Below, in pieces: positions 1-12,517 of a stretch of 64,000 nt of DNA. The stretch comes from Polytrichum commune (lineage: Eukaryota; Streptophyta; Polytrichopsida; Polytrichales; Polytrichaceae): NCBI GenBank assembly GCA_950295325.1, contig OX485809.1, forward strand, positions 30,766,144 to 30,830,143, in the 5' to 3' direction. The position numbers were made by a program, and so were the translations under genes. Numbering within the stretch: the first letter of the stretch is position 1; the number at the start of each line of letters is the position of its first letter. Below the pieces are notes generated by a model, which saw only the letters and a program-made list of their open reading frames with translations, was not told the origin of the DNA and searched no databases.

Positions 1-59
1 AAATCGACGATGAAGTATTCACAACAAAAAAAAGTGAAAATTTGATCTATCCTTATTCA

Positions 60-300
60 GTTATGGTGATCGGAAGTGCATGTTTGTTGATTTTTTTAAT
101 TGGAATTCACATGTCCCTATAGCTGTGTTCGTTGTTGAGTGTGGAGCAATTAATCGAATTTGAAGATGTGGTCCAGTCTCTTTTAAACGTGTCTCTTCAT
201 GGTGTTTGCTCTTTGATCTGAACCGAACGGCACCCTGATCAAATGTAGGTGATATCTTGTCAAGAAAAGTAACCAAAATTACACCCGCATACCTCACAAC
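60..300. repeat. Dispersed repeat S, copy 1
   Basis: This stretch shares a diverged sequence order with 9300-9545, 17735-17975 and 25200-25565: a TTGTTGAGTGTGGA-like block, then a tract about the associated flank with ACATGTCT-like sequence, then an AAATATAGGTGTC-like block and AAAATAACCAAATTA-like sequence. No termini or coding potential are visible, so the family is unassigned. Ends are approximate. Confidence 0.45.
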
Positions 301-470
301 CTTCTCCTATAGGCGATAATCATGTTCAACACAAATTAATTCAAACCTCAAAACCCTGTTCAACTTTCCTTATAAAAATTCTTCCTAGTGCGAGGAAATA
401 ATATTATGGTTACCTTCTACTATAGGTGATGAGCATGTTCATCACAAATTAATTCAAATATTGCAAACCC

Positions 471-506
471 AACACACACAAACACACACACACACACGCG
501 CGCGCG
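471..506. repeat. AC then CG dinucleotide microsatellite
   Basis: A run of AC repeats changes abruptly into CG repeats (ACACAC into GCGCGC). An alternating purine-pyrimidine tract of this kind can adopt Z-DNA; that is general knowledge, not something shown here. Confidence 0.9.
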
Positions 507-715
507 TCGCTATTCTATCCATTTGAATCTACAAAAATCCATGTGTCACCTCAAGAAATTACCAGGTGGGCACCAAAGAGCTCATTACTTACAATGTCTC
601 ATTCCTCATTTTCCTAACGTTAATTCCATCCAAACAATTCAATGATGCATACCTACTCAAACTGATCTAGACTCATGTTGATTGCTTGACATAATTATTA
701 TTTGGTAACAATGGA

Positions 716-783
716 ATATATATATATATGTATGTATGTATGTGTATGTGTATTATATATATACACATATATCACATATAATA
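716..783. repeat. AT, TATG and TGTA simple repeats
   Basis: Tandem AT, TATG and TGTATG units directly abut the left end of the TIR element at 784. Confidence 0.85.
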
Positions 784-1036
784 CACTATATTCGTTAATT
801 TGGGACTTTTTCGGCATTTTGAGACAGTTACAAATATAAGAACATGAATAAAATCACACAGATATTGGAGAATGTTGTAAGATGCAAATGCTTTGAAGCG
901 GGTGTTCATATCAAGAACCCAATTAAGAACTCATATCAAGATGGTTTAGGTAGGACGACCCCAACATTAGACCATGTTGTTGTGGTCCATATATTAATTT
1001 GAGACAAGAGAAAGTCTCAAATCAACGAATATAGTG
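784..1036. mobile_element. Small TIR element (MITE), superfamily unknown
   Basis: The left end reads CACTATATTCGTTAATTTG and the right end, on the opposite strand, CACTATATTCGTTGATTTG. The similarity continues inward through GGGACTTTTTC against GAGACTTTCTC, giving terminal inverted repeats of about 30 bp around a unique core of about 190 bp. AT-rich simple repeats lie on both sides, so a target duplication cannot be told from the microsatellite. The CACTA start recalls the CACTA superfamily, but that alone does not decide it. Confidence 0.65.
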
Positions 1037-1100
1037 ATATATGTGATATGTGATATATGTGTATATGTGTATATGTGATATGTGATATATGTGATATGTG

Positions 1101-1143
<43 letters not shown>
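1037..1143. repeat. ATATGTG and (TA)n simple repeat
   Basis: Imperfect ATATGTG units grade into a run of about 18 TA dinucleotides. It abuts the right end of the preceding TIR element. Confidence 0.9.
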
Positions 1144-1144
<1 letters not shown>

Positions 1145-2410
1145 TTAGAACAAAGAAACAACTAGTTCATAGGCTAGAAACTTGCCTAGAAACTTGCCCA
1201 TAAACATAATTTTAGACATGGTTTCATGTTTTGGGTATGTTTTGTGAGAGGTAAGGTTTATGTTACTGACATGTGATTGACACTCACTATAGAGCACAAC
1301 TCCCATGACCTTGATAGCAAGCATGACATTTGGTATTCATTAAAGTGCTTGTAGTTTTTGCCACGTTTGACTTGAGGAACAAGTAGGTGTTCAGCATTAC
1401 AGTGGCCTTAACTACAAAGTGGTGCTTGGGGTGAGGGATTGTTATGTGGGATTTGCCGTGTTGACTTGCAAGTTAGAGTCACAATGGTGCCCAAAAAAAT
1501 TGCATGCTCTCCCAAGTGACGGGCTCAAACATTGAAAATGATTGTCACACATCCGTGATATCAAACACAAAATTTGTATGTTTGCATGTCCCGATTCCAT
1601 ACCTCAAGAAAGAATCTAGGCGCGTGCATGTGCATGTTTCCACATATATTGATGCCACGAAAGCTACATGGAGACTGCACAACCCAAAAATGTGCCAAGA
1701 CATAATTGTTAAAGTGTCACATTCTCTACGATTTTAGGAGCAGAAATTGAAACAACGTGTCCACAAGATGGCAAGTCAATTAACGCACTAATTTCTTATG
1801 CAAATGTATGCATTGCAACCTTGTATTCGCATTGGTTCCGTTTTGCTGGAAATGCCGATTTCCTCTAGATTCATTAGCTTGTACAAATCCAGCCACACCG
1901 GGAGGGCATCCAAAGTCCTCCAAACTCATGAGGACACCAGAGCCAAGAGCAAAGCCTGCTCCTCAATCCTCATGGCATTGGGCTGAGAATCTTCTGCCAT
2001 GTCACATTATTGTACTCCCAGAAACCAGAACCACTTATGACCAACACTTCACGCGAATAGGGTCATTTCAACCACCATAAATGCAATTTGCCATGATAAT
2101 TGCCATGCTTCATATCTACACACATGGACAACGCTGACACCCATGATCCCCAATTTCAACGGCATATATTTTAGTTTCTCCCCTTCAAAACACGGTGAAT
2201 AATGCGACTGGGTGACTCAGGAAAACGATAAGTGCTTTTGTCTGTGTTTTAATTGTATTTTGTCACTACTAGACGGCTGAGTTGCCATTATGCCTCTTTG
2301 AGTCTGCGACGCACGACCAGTTATTCAATTCCGAGTAAGGGAAACTTAGATGATTCACAGACACTTCAACCTTTTTGTTGCAGGAAAGGTGAAGGAAAAC
2401 ATTGGACGAT
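1144..2410. other. No gene or repeat recognised
   Basis: Open frames here are short (at most 90 codons), overlap on several frames and show no motif. I see no terminal repeats, RNA gene or promoter that could be defended. Confidence 0.6.
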
Positions 2411-2458
2411 TACTATACTATACTAAACTATACTATACTATACTATACTATACTATAC
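2411..2458. repeat. (ACTAT)n pentanucleotide microsatellite
   Basis: About nine tandem copies of TACTA/ACTAT with one interrupted unit (ACTAA). Confidence 0.95.
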
Positions 2459-4451
2459 GATTGAGGTGGAACATTTTTGACTGCGGAATGACTGCAGTCA
2501 GGAAACTGGAGTTGTTGTCCACTTGTGTTCTCGACGAGCCACAGCACAATTAATTGCATCAACACAAGATCCTCAGAACTTTTCGGTGTGCATGGTTTGA
2601 CATCAATCCGTGTTTTATTGATCGAATCATTGAACACATGTATGTAACTTATCTGGAAGAGTGTTTCTTGCTGCATTATTGGTGCTCATCACTCTACAAT
2701 GGGAAGAGTGCAAGTCGGATAAGCCTACCTAAGCTCAGTTCTTCAGGAGAAAATTTTGACCTCTCGACCTATTTACATTGCAGTTCATCAACAAGATATA
2801 AAACAAACTAACCAAAGGCATAAAACCTTTATGTTGATGCATTATAGACCTATGCTATATATCGATGTTATAAACTGATGACCTACCCTTATCCTCAAGT
2901 TCAATGCACGATGTCCTGGAATCATGTGCCGATGTGGCACTTGCACGCTAAGGACAGTTCCTCTGTCCTTGCCGCCGTCCCGCAAGTGTCAATAGTGCAG
3001 GCGGAATCCAATGAAAAAATTGCACACAAAAATGAAAAAAAATAAAATAAAACACCATTCCAACTGAGTGGAAGGGGTTCCCTCAGCTCGCAACATCACA
3101 TCATTGTAAGCAGGTGGGAATGAGGTTCCCTTCCTTTTCCTCGAAATATTTTATTGCAAAAAGATCTCAGAAACTCACCGAGCTTTTCAGATACACAAAA
3201 TTGAAACATAGTCGTATTTGTCAAGTACACATTGAGTACCAGTAGTTGTACTGATCCGGATCAACATGCATGAGCGATGTCCAGAGAGATTTTTGGATAT
3301 AATCGGTTCCCAAGTCCAGCCAGCTACGTTTTGTGGGTGTTCGATTTTTCTTCATTAATTTGAAGCACATTCCACAGATTTCTCTGACATGATAGGTATA
3401 CATTTTTCCTGGAGTCATAAACCTCAACCGCTTATTTCTCAAACTCAACCGGTTCATTTGTAACTAGTGGTCGGGATCGGCTACATCTTGATAACACAAG
3501 ACCAGAGATGCTAATTTCTCTGAACACTCGTTATGGGGATCACACGGTCATGTGACTACACTTTCTTTGTGGTTTAGTGTGGTGTTAAAATTGATGTGCC
3601 ATCTTATTTTGATTTTATTTGCTTCCTCTTGAGCGATGGGATTCTCATTGTCAAAGAAAATCAAGAATACAACTACAAAGGGGATGCTTGGGGAAAGGAG
3701 GGAGAGAAGGGAAATGAGGAGGAGCTCGGAGGGTGTCGTTGGTTTCCTGGGTTACCCTCACATTTTACACCTCATTGCTTACCTAAAATAATGAGAAAGT
3801 ATCATAGTTACCAGCATCATACAAGTCAATATGGTGAGTTTGTTGTGAGAGTGAAGACGAGGAACTCCTACATAACAAATACAAAGGTAGGGTGAGATAA
3901 GTTGTTCCAAGACAACTTTTTTTAGTATTGTATGAAGGCCATTTCATACCAATGTGCCTCTTGTTTACCCTATATATATATATATCGGTTGCATGGGTGT
4001 ACTTATTTTGATTCACCCAGTACCAAAATTAGCTCTAGAAACCTTGGTCATTCTAATCTAACATGTTTGAGACAATTTAAGTTTGAATATATTGGAAGCA
4101 AGTTTGTAATGTGGAGTCATGGGGGGGGGGGACCCATTTTATATTCACGTGCATTAACTATGTATTGTTATGGGAGTTATTCTGTTGAATTCTTGAGAAT
4201 TTTGAAACCCGCAATCCAAAAACTAGCAGCAACAACAACAAGCATAAATATTCACATGACCTAGGATAACAACGCAAAGATAGACATAACAATCAAATGA
4301 CTTAAGATTTCAACATGAAATGTAGAACTCTTGTAGTCCACAATGTTGAGAAACGCTAGCCACATCCTAGCCACTCAAAAAGAATATGAGCATGCCACAT
4401 CACATTTACAACATACAACAATTCAATTTTAGAGTGTTTAAAGTATCACTC
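2459..4451. other. No gene recognised; contains a G homopolymer
   Basis: No supported feature apart from a run of twelve or so G at about 4121-4132 and a short TA run near 3970. A 78-codon minus-strand frame at 3221-3457 has a balanced composition, but it has no recognisable domain and is no longer than chance allows. Confidence 0.55.
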
Positions 4452-4512
4452 TAAGCGTATGACCACACATTGTACATCAAGCACTAAGCAAAGTGGTGTT
4501 GAATTGGGCCCA
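4452..4512. repeat. Dispersed repeat N, left fragment
   Basis: It matches the start of repeat N seen at 18361 and 60060: a block with CACACATTGTACATCAAGCAC, shortened here as ACATTGTACATCAAGCAC, followed by AAGTGGTGTTGAAT. Similarity stops where the hAT-like end near 4508 begins. Confidence 0.45.
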
Positions 4513-4833
4513 AGGTTGGACTCTTCATATCACGTACAAACTAACATGAGTGTAGGAGGAGGTGTTATTTGAGGCAACACCGTACACAATTTACACAAGC
4601 AGAGGTATTGTTTATCCATAGTGTGTACATCTATAAAGGCTATTGCGAGTTTTGAGGTAAAGGTAGAGGTACAGAACATGGCCCTAAGGTTTAGAAAACG
4701 CCCCCCCTTTGTATGTATACCCCCTTTTTGTCCACTAAAAAAAACTATGTATAGGGGTACTAAAATGAAGGTGACATACGCACGTGACATATGCGTTTAG
4801 TGAAAGGTGCAACCAACCCCCCCCCCCCCCCAC
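4505..4833. mobile_element. Probable hAT-like MITE, family Q (copy 3, degenerate)
   Basis: The right end (TTTAGTGAAAGGTGCAACC followed by a run of 15 or so C) resembles the right ends of the family Q copies at 29320 and 49018 (AATGAAAGGTGCACC, AATGAATAGTGCACT). The left side has CCCAAGGTTGGACTCTTCA, compatible with a diverged inverted partner. No target duplication was found and both ends are approximate. Confidence 0.4.
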
Positions 4834-4999
4834 CATGCCCCAAGGGGCCATGTGCTCTTGGTCCAAAGACTAAAAGTGTTCAATACTCCTAACACCAAGC
4901 CAAAAGCAGGAACCTTCAAACCATATTACAATGTTGTCCACGGCCCTCCACATTCTAGTGGACATCCAGAATGTGGTCAAGTGATGGATGTTGCTTAAG

Positions 5000-5700
5000 C
5001 ACATGCAGACACCAGCGTCCGGCAAGAGCCTAAGGCTAATACAAATGCAGCCTACAAAATTTGTGACTTAGCCTATAAAATTTTGAAAGTGTAGGACAAA
5101 GAGCCTATGGACAATTTAAAAACATAGGATATTAACCTATGTGATAAAAAACATGTAGGAAATTTTGCCTACAAATTTTTTAAAAGAGAGGATTTTAGCC
5201 ATTCATCCTTCTTCAAATTGGGAAATTAGTTGGCCTAAGTACATATCTTTAGGCTATATCTTGCAGGAAGAGTAGAGGTTGAATCAGAAGATGGTGAGGA
5301 CTTTCACCCTTAAACTCATTTGAATTTTAGCAACCTTTTATAACTTATAATCAACTCTTTAAAAAAGAGTTGGTTAATCCTTGGCCTTCAAACGTGGTGA
5401 AGGGCTTAGCCAGGTTCAATTCCTGCCAAGGATACCACTTAGTACTCAAATTTTGAATTTAAAGCCTACAACATTAAAAGATATGAAGGATTTTAACCTA
5501 CTAAAAATTAGTTTTGAAGGCAATTGGCGGGTAACTTAAAAACTCAAAAGGTTTTCAACTTACAAAAATTTGATATTGTAGGATGCAATCTATGCCATGA
5601 GGGAAATAACCTATGCCCTTTTAAAGAGGTAGGCAATTAACCTTAATAACTTCAAAAACTTTTCGGACGTTGGCAAACACCTCCAACCCACTAGTATCTA
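5000..5700. repeat. Tract with recurring GCCTA/AAAATTT motifs
   Basis: Short motifs such as GCCTACAAAATTT, CCTATAAAATTTTGAA and TTAACCTATG recur many times on both strands at irregular spacing. It looks like a degenerate repeat, but no unit length is clear. Confidence 0.35.
5382..5443 (+). ncRNA. tRNA-like fold with a Pol III B-box
   Basis: A 7-bp ATCCTTG/CAAGGAT stem encloses about 43 nt that contain a CTTC/GAAG hairpin and the sequence GGTTCAATTCC, a perfect match to the RNA polymerase III B-box consensus, followed by ATACCA. The total is about 58 nt and there is no room for an anticodon arm, so this is not a tRNA gene. It could be the remnant of a tRNA-derived SINE or a chance fold. Confidence 0.25.
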
Positions 5701-7794
5701 GAATCTAGTGGGTAAGTGGCCTACATGGAAACTCACGCTTATCCCCCATTCTTTGTTTTTTCCCAAACGAAACACAATAACTTAAGTGCGATCTGGGGAG
5801 ATTTCACTGACAGCATGCAGACTGAGTGCAGTGAGATGTATATATATTTGTGTGTGTGAAATTTATTAAGTGTTTCCAAGTCATCCCAACTGTGACTTGA
5901 GCAACTCAGCAGCATGAAGAAGGCCAGCTAAGTTAACTCACTTTCACTCGACTCAGCTTCTGGGATAGTGTGAGGCAGAGGTTTTTGTTTTCGTGGGGAG
6001 GGGGATCCAATGGTGTTTTCCAAAGGGTAAAAAAATTGAGCCAATATCATTACTTCTTTAGTATCAATCAGCTATTTTTATTGAAATGCTTCGGTTGTTC
6101 CTTGTACTCAACTTCATTTTTCCTTTCAAATGTGGTTCAGCTAGTTTTCTAAAGTTTTCATTTTAAAGCGGCATTTTGGGAAAAGGAGCAGGATAGAGTG
6201 AGAGAATTAAAGGTTGGCAGTTTTTATAGCAATGCCAAACAACTTGGCGATACACAAGTATAAGTATGCAGTAGAGACAAGACTGGAGGCAGAGAGCTAT
6301 GAAACTACAAGAGTGTTTATCATGGTGATTGTAGGAGACCATTGCCAGATACAATGCCGCATAGACAACATCTGAAGTGACCATGACCAAAGAGTGTTGG
6401 GAGCATGAGAGACGTGAGGTCAAAAACAGACAGAGAATGAGAGTAGGATGGAAGTTTAGAGAGGTGGTGATGAAGGGGAGTGGAGTCGGACTCATGATGA
6501 ATGACCGTCATGTTGAGATCAGTGCAAGTGGAGAAGTTTAAGGAGGCTAGGGTTGTTGGTAGTCTTAGGCTTGATAGATTGCAGCCCTGGAGTTGGGAAG
6601 CATATTTATGGATATAACTCGATATTATATTCCTTTTCAATGATGTGATAAATATTGGGCTACTTGAGCTTTATGCTAACAAAAACTATAGCCTATCTAT
6701 ATGTATTTTTACCTTGGGTGTTTGCAATATGTGCATGTTGATTCATGAATGAGATAAGTTCATATCAAGAACACAAAGAGATTTTTTATAAGATATATTT
6801 TTAGCAATGCAATTTGGTTTAGATTGATGACATTAAACGATCATCCTGATTCACTAACCCCAATAGGATGAAAAATCCTATGGAAGACCATGGCCACATG
6901 TGCCGAAGACTGTTGTCATTTAAAGATTATTGCCCGAGCTAAAAGAGCTTTACAACACCCTTGGAAGGATGTCATTAGAGTCTAGGAAATTTCATATAGG
7001 GCAAACTCACACACAACTCAAAGAAACACAAATATATCTTAAGACAAAAAATTATGGATAAATAACATTTCCAAATGGAGATCAAGAGATGGAAACCTTA
7101 ATGTGTTGTAAAATTCCTTGAACCAATATGACATTAATCCTTATAGACACTAGACCAGTCTTCATTGAGACTTAGTATCCTGGATTTCATAGTTAAAATA
7201 TATGACAAAAACCTAGCTACACTTTTAGGCACCAAAGGTATCAAGCATGAAGACATGGAAAGTACTACCGCCAAGCTAGAAGTGTAATTTCAAAGGATAT
7301 GTGCTCCGAGCGCAAGCATGGAGCCTAAGTTTGGACATGTTTACACATGAAGCAAAAATAAATTTCCCCAAGGACCACATGTTCCCGGTTAATTTCGTTG
7401 GTGAAAAACCATAGTCTAGTTCGGTTGTGCCTTGGCTAGCTGAGCTCAATGCAGGAAAACGGCCATGTAGCATCATAACATTCAAACACGAAGGTGGATT
7501 TGGATTTTACTACCTAAGACCATCTTCTCCTAAGATTACAAAGCAAACCTTGATGCTAACCCCATCTACACGAAATGGGGTACAACGATGTTCCAAACAT
7601 GGGTTCTTCATTTAAACCCTCCATTCCACGTGATCAATAGGAAAGAATGATTGAGGGAGACTAGAATACCATGTGGGAAGGAGTGTTATGATGTGTACGT
7701 ATAACATTCCATGTGCATAACAAGACACCTAAGGACTTCCAACCAACTAATCATGTCCTAGGGCGCAAGCATGGTCAAGTGAAGAGTTTCTGAA
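5701..7794. other. No gene or repeat recognised
   Basis: Overlapping short frames only (the longest about 110 codons on the minus strand at 6163-6495, low in protein-like character). No termini, RNA genes or tandem arrays seen. Confidence 0.55.
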
Positions 7795-8252
7795 CCTTAC
7801 ATTTGTGAAAGTGATTTGAAACTATATACTAATTTTGAATACTATGAAGAAAAAATCCAAAAACATTCTTAAAAACACATTGAATTGCAAAGCCAATCAA
7901 TTTATGTTGACGATTTTTTTTTCAAGAAAAATCCCATGTTTTAGAAGACGGTGCAAGTGGTGTGCAAGTAGGTGACATTGAACAAAGTGCTTGTCTAAAA
8001 TTTGTTTAGAGTATGAAAATTTTACATTTAATTGATGCTTTTTTCTACAAATATTTGTAATGATGCCCTCAAATGTATAATTAATTCAAGAAATATGAAA
8101 GAAAAAAATCCAAATTTGAAATGTTTAAGGTCATGAAATTGACGTCCAAAATCAAACTTAGCCATTGCTTTTGAGTATCACTTTTAATCATAAGTTTTGA
8201 AGATCTCATCTTCATATTCTATATTTCAGTATTCAACTCAACAATAGAGGTC
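7795..8252. repeat. Dispersed repeat P, copy 1
   Basis: Colinear with 56083-56530 over about 450 bp. Shared landmarks include GGTGTGCAAGT, TTTTCTACAAA, AATTCAAG.AATATG, AAGGTCATGAAATT and the closing AACTCAACAATAGAGGT. It is AT-rich, has no visible terminal repeats and holds no coding frame. Confidence 0.65.
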
Positions 8253-8640
8253 ACCATGAAAAAGGAACCCAATTTAAACAACACTTTGCTACTACTTTTA
8301 GGTGTTTGACCCCCAAAAAAATCGGTATTTGTATACCGGAGCATTTTTGTGGTACACTTGACCATGCTTGCATCCCCTAATATTCTCCTTAAACCCTATC
8401 CCAACCCCCAACCCCATCCTACCCTTGAGTACAACTCAATATTACATGTAATTCAAAATTTATGGACAAAAGTGTCCTCAAGATTTCTCAAGACTCCCGG
8501 GGTGGGACTTTCCCTCATTTGGCATAGGGGATGCCACATCCATGATGGGCACCATGGGCGATGTCAATCATGTGCCATGAAACATCATGCCAATGACCAT
8601 GGCCTTCCATGGTTATAAAACATTGGGCCCATGAAACACT

Positions 8641-9063
8641 CACGGGGAGGTCACTCCATTGTCAAGTTGACACCACGTGCAAACAAAGTTCGCTACCCCT
8701 ATATTACATGCCATAGATAATTTTAAAATTTATGATATTTTTTCTACATATACATAACCATTGATAGTATCTTTTTGTATATATTTTGAAATTTTTAGTC
8801 ATCTTCGTTTTTTTTAGTAATGGTTTTAGTTCAATTCTACGTCATTCTAGTTAGAAACGGTATGTTTTATGAAAAAAAAACAAATCATCAAATTTAGTTA
8901 CCACTTTTTTCTATGTAATAGATACCGTGTATATCTACTCATGAAAAAAAATTGATAAAAGTTTGACCCATTTTGGTGATGCTTTATGTAAAAAGTAGGA
9001 TTTTTTACATGTAAAGTGTTCGCACATGGTTGTTCAACTTTACAATGGAGTGACCTCCCCGTG
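8641..9063. mobile_element. hAT-like MITE, family F, copy 1
   Basis: The terminal inverted repeats read CACGGGGAGGTCACTCCATT at both ends, continuing into GTCAAGTTGA against GTAAAGTTGA. The direct repeat GAAACACT lies immediately outside each end (8633-8640 and 9064-9071): a perfect 8-bp target duplication. CA-starting ends with 8-bp duplications are typical of the hAT superfamily. The 423-bp core is AT-rich and non-coding, so it would need a transposase supplied from elsewhere. Confidence 0.88.
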
Positions 9064-9239
9064 GAAACACTATAACATTGAGAGTGTAAGAAACTTGATT
9101 GGCCTTGGGTTAAGTTTCCCTTGGTCAACCACGGATGACATGCCTTGGCCTTAAAAGACAACCATGGTGAACTATGCTTGAGGAATATGTGCTTTAATAG
9201 TCTTCAATCTCAAAAGGCCTCCCCTAGGGTGCTTCATGT

Positions 9240-9545
9240 AAGGCCCCTACCATTAGTCGAAGTTGTTGCTAGCAAATTTAACTTGAGCCTTTCATAGCCA
9301 CTTTCCTCATAAGTTTTGGAGCTCACATGAATATTTTATGTTTATCCAAGCATATATTCTCATGCTCATCAAAAGATCATAGATCCCCCCCTTTTGCGGG
9401 CCCCTATTTATGTTCATTATTAAGCTTAAAATGATTATCATATTTTAAACACATAGTCCAAATTCATTTAGACACATGTTTTTTTAGTATATACGAATCA
9501 CACCAAAACCACATACCATTCAAATATAAGTGTCTTTATAAGAAA
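9240..9545. repeat. Dispersed repeat S, copy 2
   Basis: It follows the same sequence order as 17735-17975: GTTTTGGAGCTCACATGAAT, then ACACATAGTCCAAATTCATT, then ACATACCATTCAAATATAAG. Ends are approximate and no termini are visible. Confidence 0.5.
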
Positions 9546-10541
9546 GTGACCGAATAGAGATTGTCTAGTACCTTACAACTCGCCCATGGAATAGAATGAA
9601 CATTGCAGTCGAGAAAAGGATGGCATTCGAAGCTTTGACTTGACGCTCATTCAAGAGAGTTCCGGTGGTCCCAAGCTCCTTCCTTCCCAAGGCCAATGAG
9701 TATTATATCAACAACAATGCATCCCAATGAAAGGTGCAATAAATGAGAGTGGGAATCACTTCGAAAGCAAGGATGGAATTTGTTCTCATCGTACATATCG
9801 CTACACTACAATTCTTCTCCGTGAAAGGCATGCCAAAAGGCTTTTCCTATATATGCTTTGCCCAATTGTTCGTGGTAAAGTAACTCATCCAAACCATTGC
9901 CTTTCTACAAGTGATTGTGCTTTGGTGTGTCCCCTTTTCCTTTGACTCTTGGAGTAGAAAGTGTCTTGAAAGCGAAGTCAACGCAAATATGGGACAAGAA
10001 AGGGTGCTAGCATGCACCTTATGCCATATGAAACGACTCACATTGTCTTAGCCACACTACACACACTCCATATGTTTATGTCAGCTAGTAAAAGTTGTGG
10101 GATTACACCACAAATCAAATATGCACTATAAAATGTGATAGTTGAAGTCCGATTTCATAACTGAGCATAGGTTTTTAGCTCTCATTCTAAATGGGGATAC
10201 CATATCCTAGACAATGCAATGTAGTCTTAAAAAGGCGCCACATATGCATTCCCAGTCAACACTATTGGTTGTAACCTACTACTTGACCTATCCATCAAGT
10301 GTGTCAACCCGAGTGGGCCTTGGGCAACGATGCTTCAACATTTATTTATAGTACAAGTATGAACATTCCCAATAAAGTCGGCTAGACAATTCTTAATCGT
10401 CAGTTCATAATGTCGTAATAAACAATACTCAAGCTAAATAATGTTCCCCAACATAAAAGGGGCATTATGTATGTTAATTCCCAGTCCCACTATGCAAGAG
10501 CCTATTGTTGAGTAATGTTATGTTGGATTTAACAATAAGAA
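9546..10541. other. No gene or repeat recognised
   Basis: Nothing beyond short overlapping frames. The sequence looks unique within the window. Confidence 0.5.
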
Positions 10542-11337
10542 ACTACACTAAATATTGTATTTAATGCCACATGGTATTTTATGTCACTATGGTAATTTTC
10601 CTAATAACACTTCTTATGAAAAAAAAATTACAAATATTGCTCGGGGCAATCACACCCCCTTACATTTCATAACCACATGCAATAAAATTTTGCTACCCTG
10701 TATTATATGCCATAGATAATTTTTAAAATTATGATGTTTTTCTACATATACATAACCATTGATTATATTTTTATATATTTTTAGTCATCTTCATTTTTGT
10801 GGTAACTATTTTAGTTCAATTTTGCGTCATTCTAGTTAGAAACGTTATGTTTTATTAGAAACAAAATTAAAAAATTAAAAATCTTCAAATTTGGTTATTG
10901 TTTTTTACTATGTAATAGATACGGTGTATATCTACTCATGGGAAAATTTTGATAAAGTTTTGACCATTTTGGTGATGCTTTATCTAAAAAGTAGATATTT
11001 TTATCGCACGTGGTATACAACTTGACAATGGAGTGCACCCCCCATGAAATATTGTCATCCCAATTTACTTTTAGTTCATCCACTTTTGGTATATTTTTGC
11101 ATCCTAACATTTATGTAAAGAATAATGTCATGGATGATCAAAATTTGGATGAAAAGCCATTGAGTAAGTGACATTAATTGCAACACTACAAATTTATAAT
11201 GTCCAAATGTTTTTGCAAGAAAGGACAAATAAAATTAGATTCACACTTAGTGTTGGTGACACTACACGGGTGGTTTACAATTAGTATTGACCAAGACAAA
11301 TAGATTGGGTGACACTAAACACAATATTTAGTGTAGT
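10542..11337 (+). mobile_element. CTACACTAAATA-group MITE, family B (copy 4), split by an insertion
   Basis: It starts ACTACACTAAATATTG and ends with AATATTTAGTGTAGT. Its interior follows the family order also seen at 39111 and 53204: GTCACTATGGTAA, CTTATGAA, then GTCATGGATGAT, AATTTGGATGAAAA, AAGTGACATTAATTGCAAC, AGTGTTGGTGACACTAC. The element is interrupted at 10640-11046 by a hAT-like MITE. Without the insert it would be about 380 bp, the usual length of the family. Confidence 0.85.
10640..11046. mobile_element. hAT-like MITE, family F, copy 2 (nested)
   Basis: The interior matches copy 1 at 8641 closely (for example TATGCCATAGATAATTTT and ACATATACATAACCATTGAT). The right end reads TTGACAATGGAGTGCACC and the left starts CTCGGGGCAATCACACC. 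AAATATTG is duplicated at 10632-10639 and 11047-11054. That sequence is a normal part of family B, so the insertion went into an existing family B element and is younger than it. Confidence 0.85.
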
Positions 11338-12517
11338 ATCAAAGTTAATCTTTAGATCACATCAATATGGTTGGAATAACGATGATACTTGACAATTTTA
11401 CATGAACATTAATGAATCCCACACCCCCCACACATAATTATATTTTCACACGCATCCCTCCGTAAGAGCATGTTTAGAGGTTTGTGCATCAAACTAAAAA
11501 CTCTAGGGGTTCTTTTAACTTTCTTTCCCAATTGTCCCATCAGGTATAACATCTCCACCCAAGGGTTGTGCACCAATTAAGCCCCAAGACTTCCCTGGGA
11601 GGGTCCCACGTCTAGCTTCACAGGTTTTGGAGACAAGGGTGGGTAGTGTCCACCATGGTAGTGGGTCTAGCATACTTGGGTCGAGTGTAGCCTACGTGGT
11701 ATCCACACCATATTGACATTATCATCCACTGCATTCATACAACTTCATCCATATACTAACAAGTTTCATTTGTGTAGTCCCAATGTGTTCACCCACCACA
11801 TCCATACAATACAAAGGTTCAAACAATAGACCTCGCGTTAATCGCCCATTACCCAGTCCATTGACACCCATTCAAATTGATTGTTGGTCATTTAAAGTGA
11901 CCTATTGGTTGCCCCGGCAGCTGCGTTGGTTGTCAATAGACATGGTGACATGGATGTTGGGCAAGATAATGTGGCCATAGCCTTTGACGAGTTGGCAACC
12001 CTACGGGTATGAGACATGGTTGCAGGCCCTTAGGGTAATGATGACAATGGGGCCATGGCCTAGATATCGGGGCCTAAACCATGATTTGTCAATGGTAGCA
12101 GGGAGGAACCCAAGGCCGGAAAGGTACAACCCTATTGCAGAGAGAAGATTCATTCCAAGGAGAGGGGTTGTTTTTATGTCATGGCCACATGTCAAAGTGA
12201 CCCTCCTTCCTACTAGTTAAGGGTTCAAGTGAAGAGCTGGAAGCCCTAGCTACTAACCCAAAATGAATTCGTTGCGAGGTCTTTAAAAATGTTAAACCCG
12301 AGGCAAAACCGAAGATGGTTATACACATTGAAACATGTGGAGTCGGGGTTTGGATAAGGGTAGAAATGCTTATTGGTGCAACATGATTGTGAAATTAGAT
12401 GTTGTTAGACTATTCGAAGAAGCTCTAGTTAGAGGCAGAGTAATGCTGAAACGTGTGAAATGGTAGACTCATTAGGGAGCAATGGACTAAACACTATTGT
12501 GTTGTGAACAATAGTCA
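11338..12517. other. No gene recognised
   Basis: Two plus-strand frames (11783-11980 and 11984-12220) and a minus frame lie here. The sequence is somewhat less AT-rich near 11800-12200, but I recognise no motif and see no repeat copy elsewhere in the window. Confidence 0.5.

Noticed and set aside
3221-3457. 78-codon minus frame with natural-looking composition
   Set aside because: No family resemblance, no neighbouring exon and no promoter context; its length is within chance.
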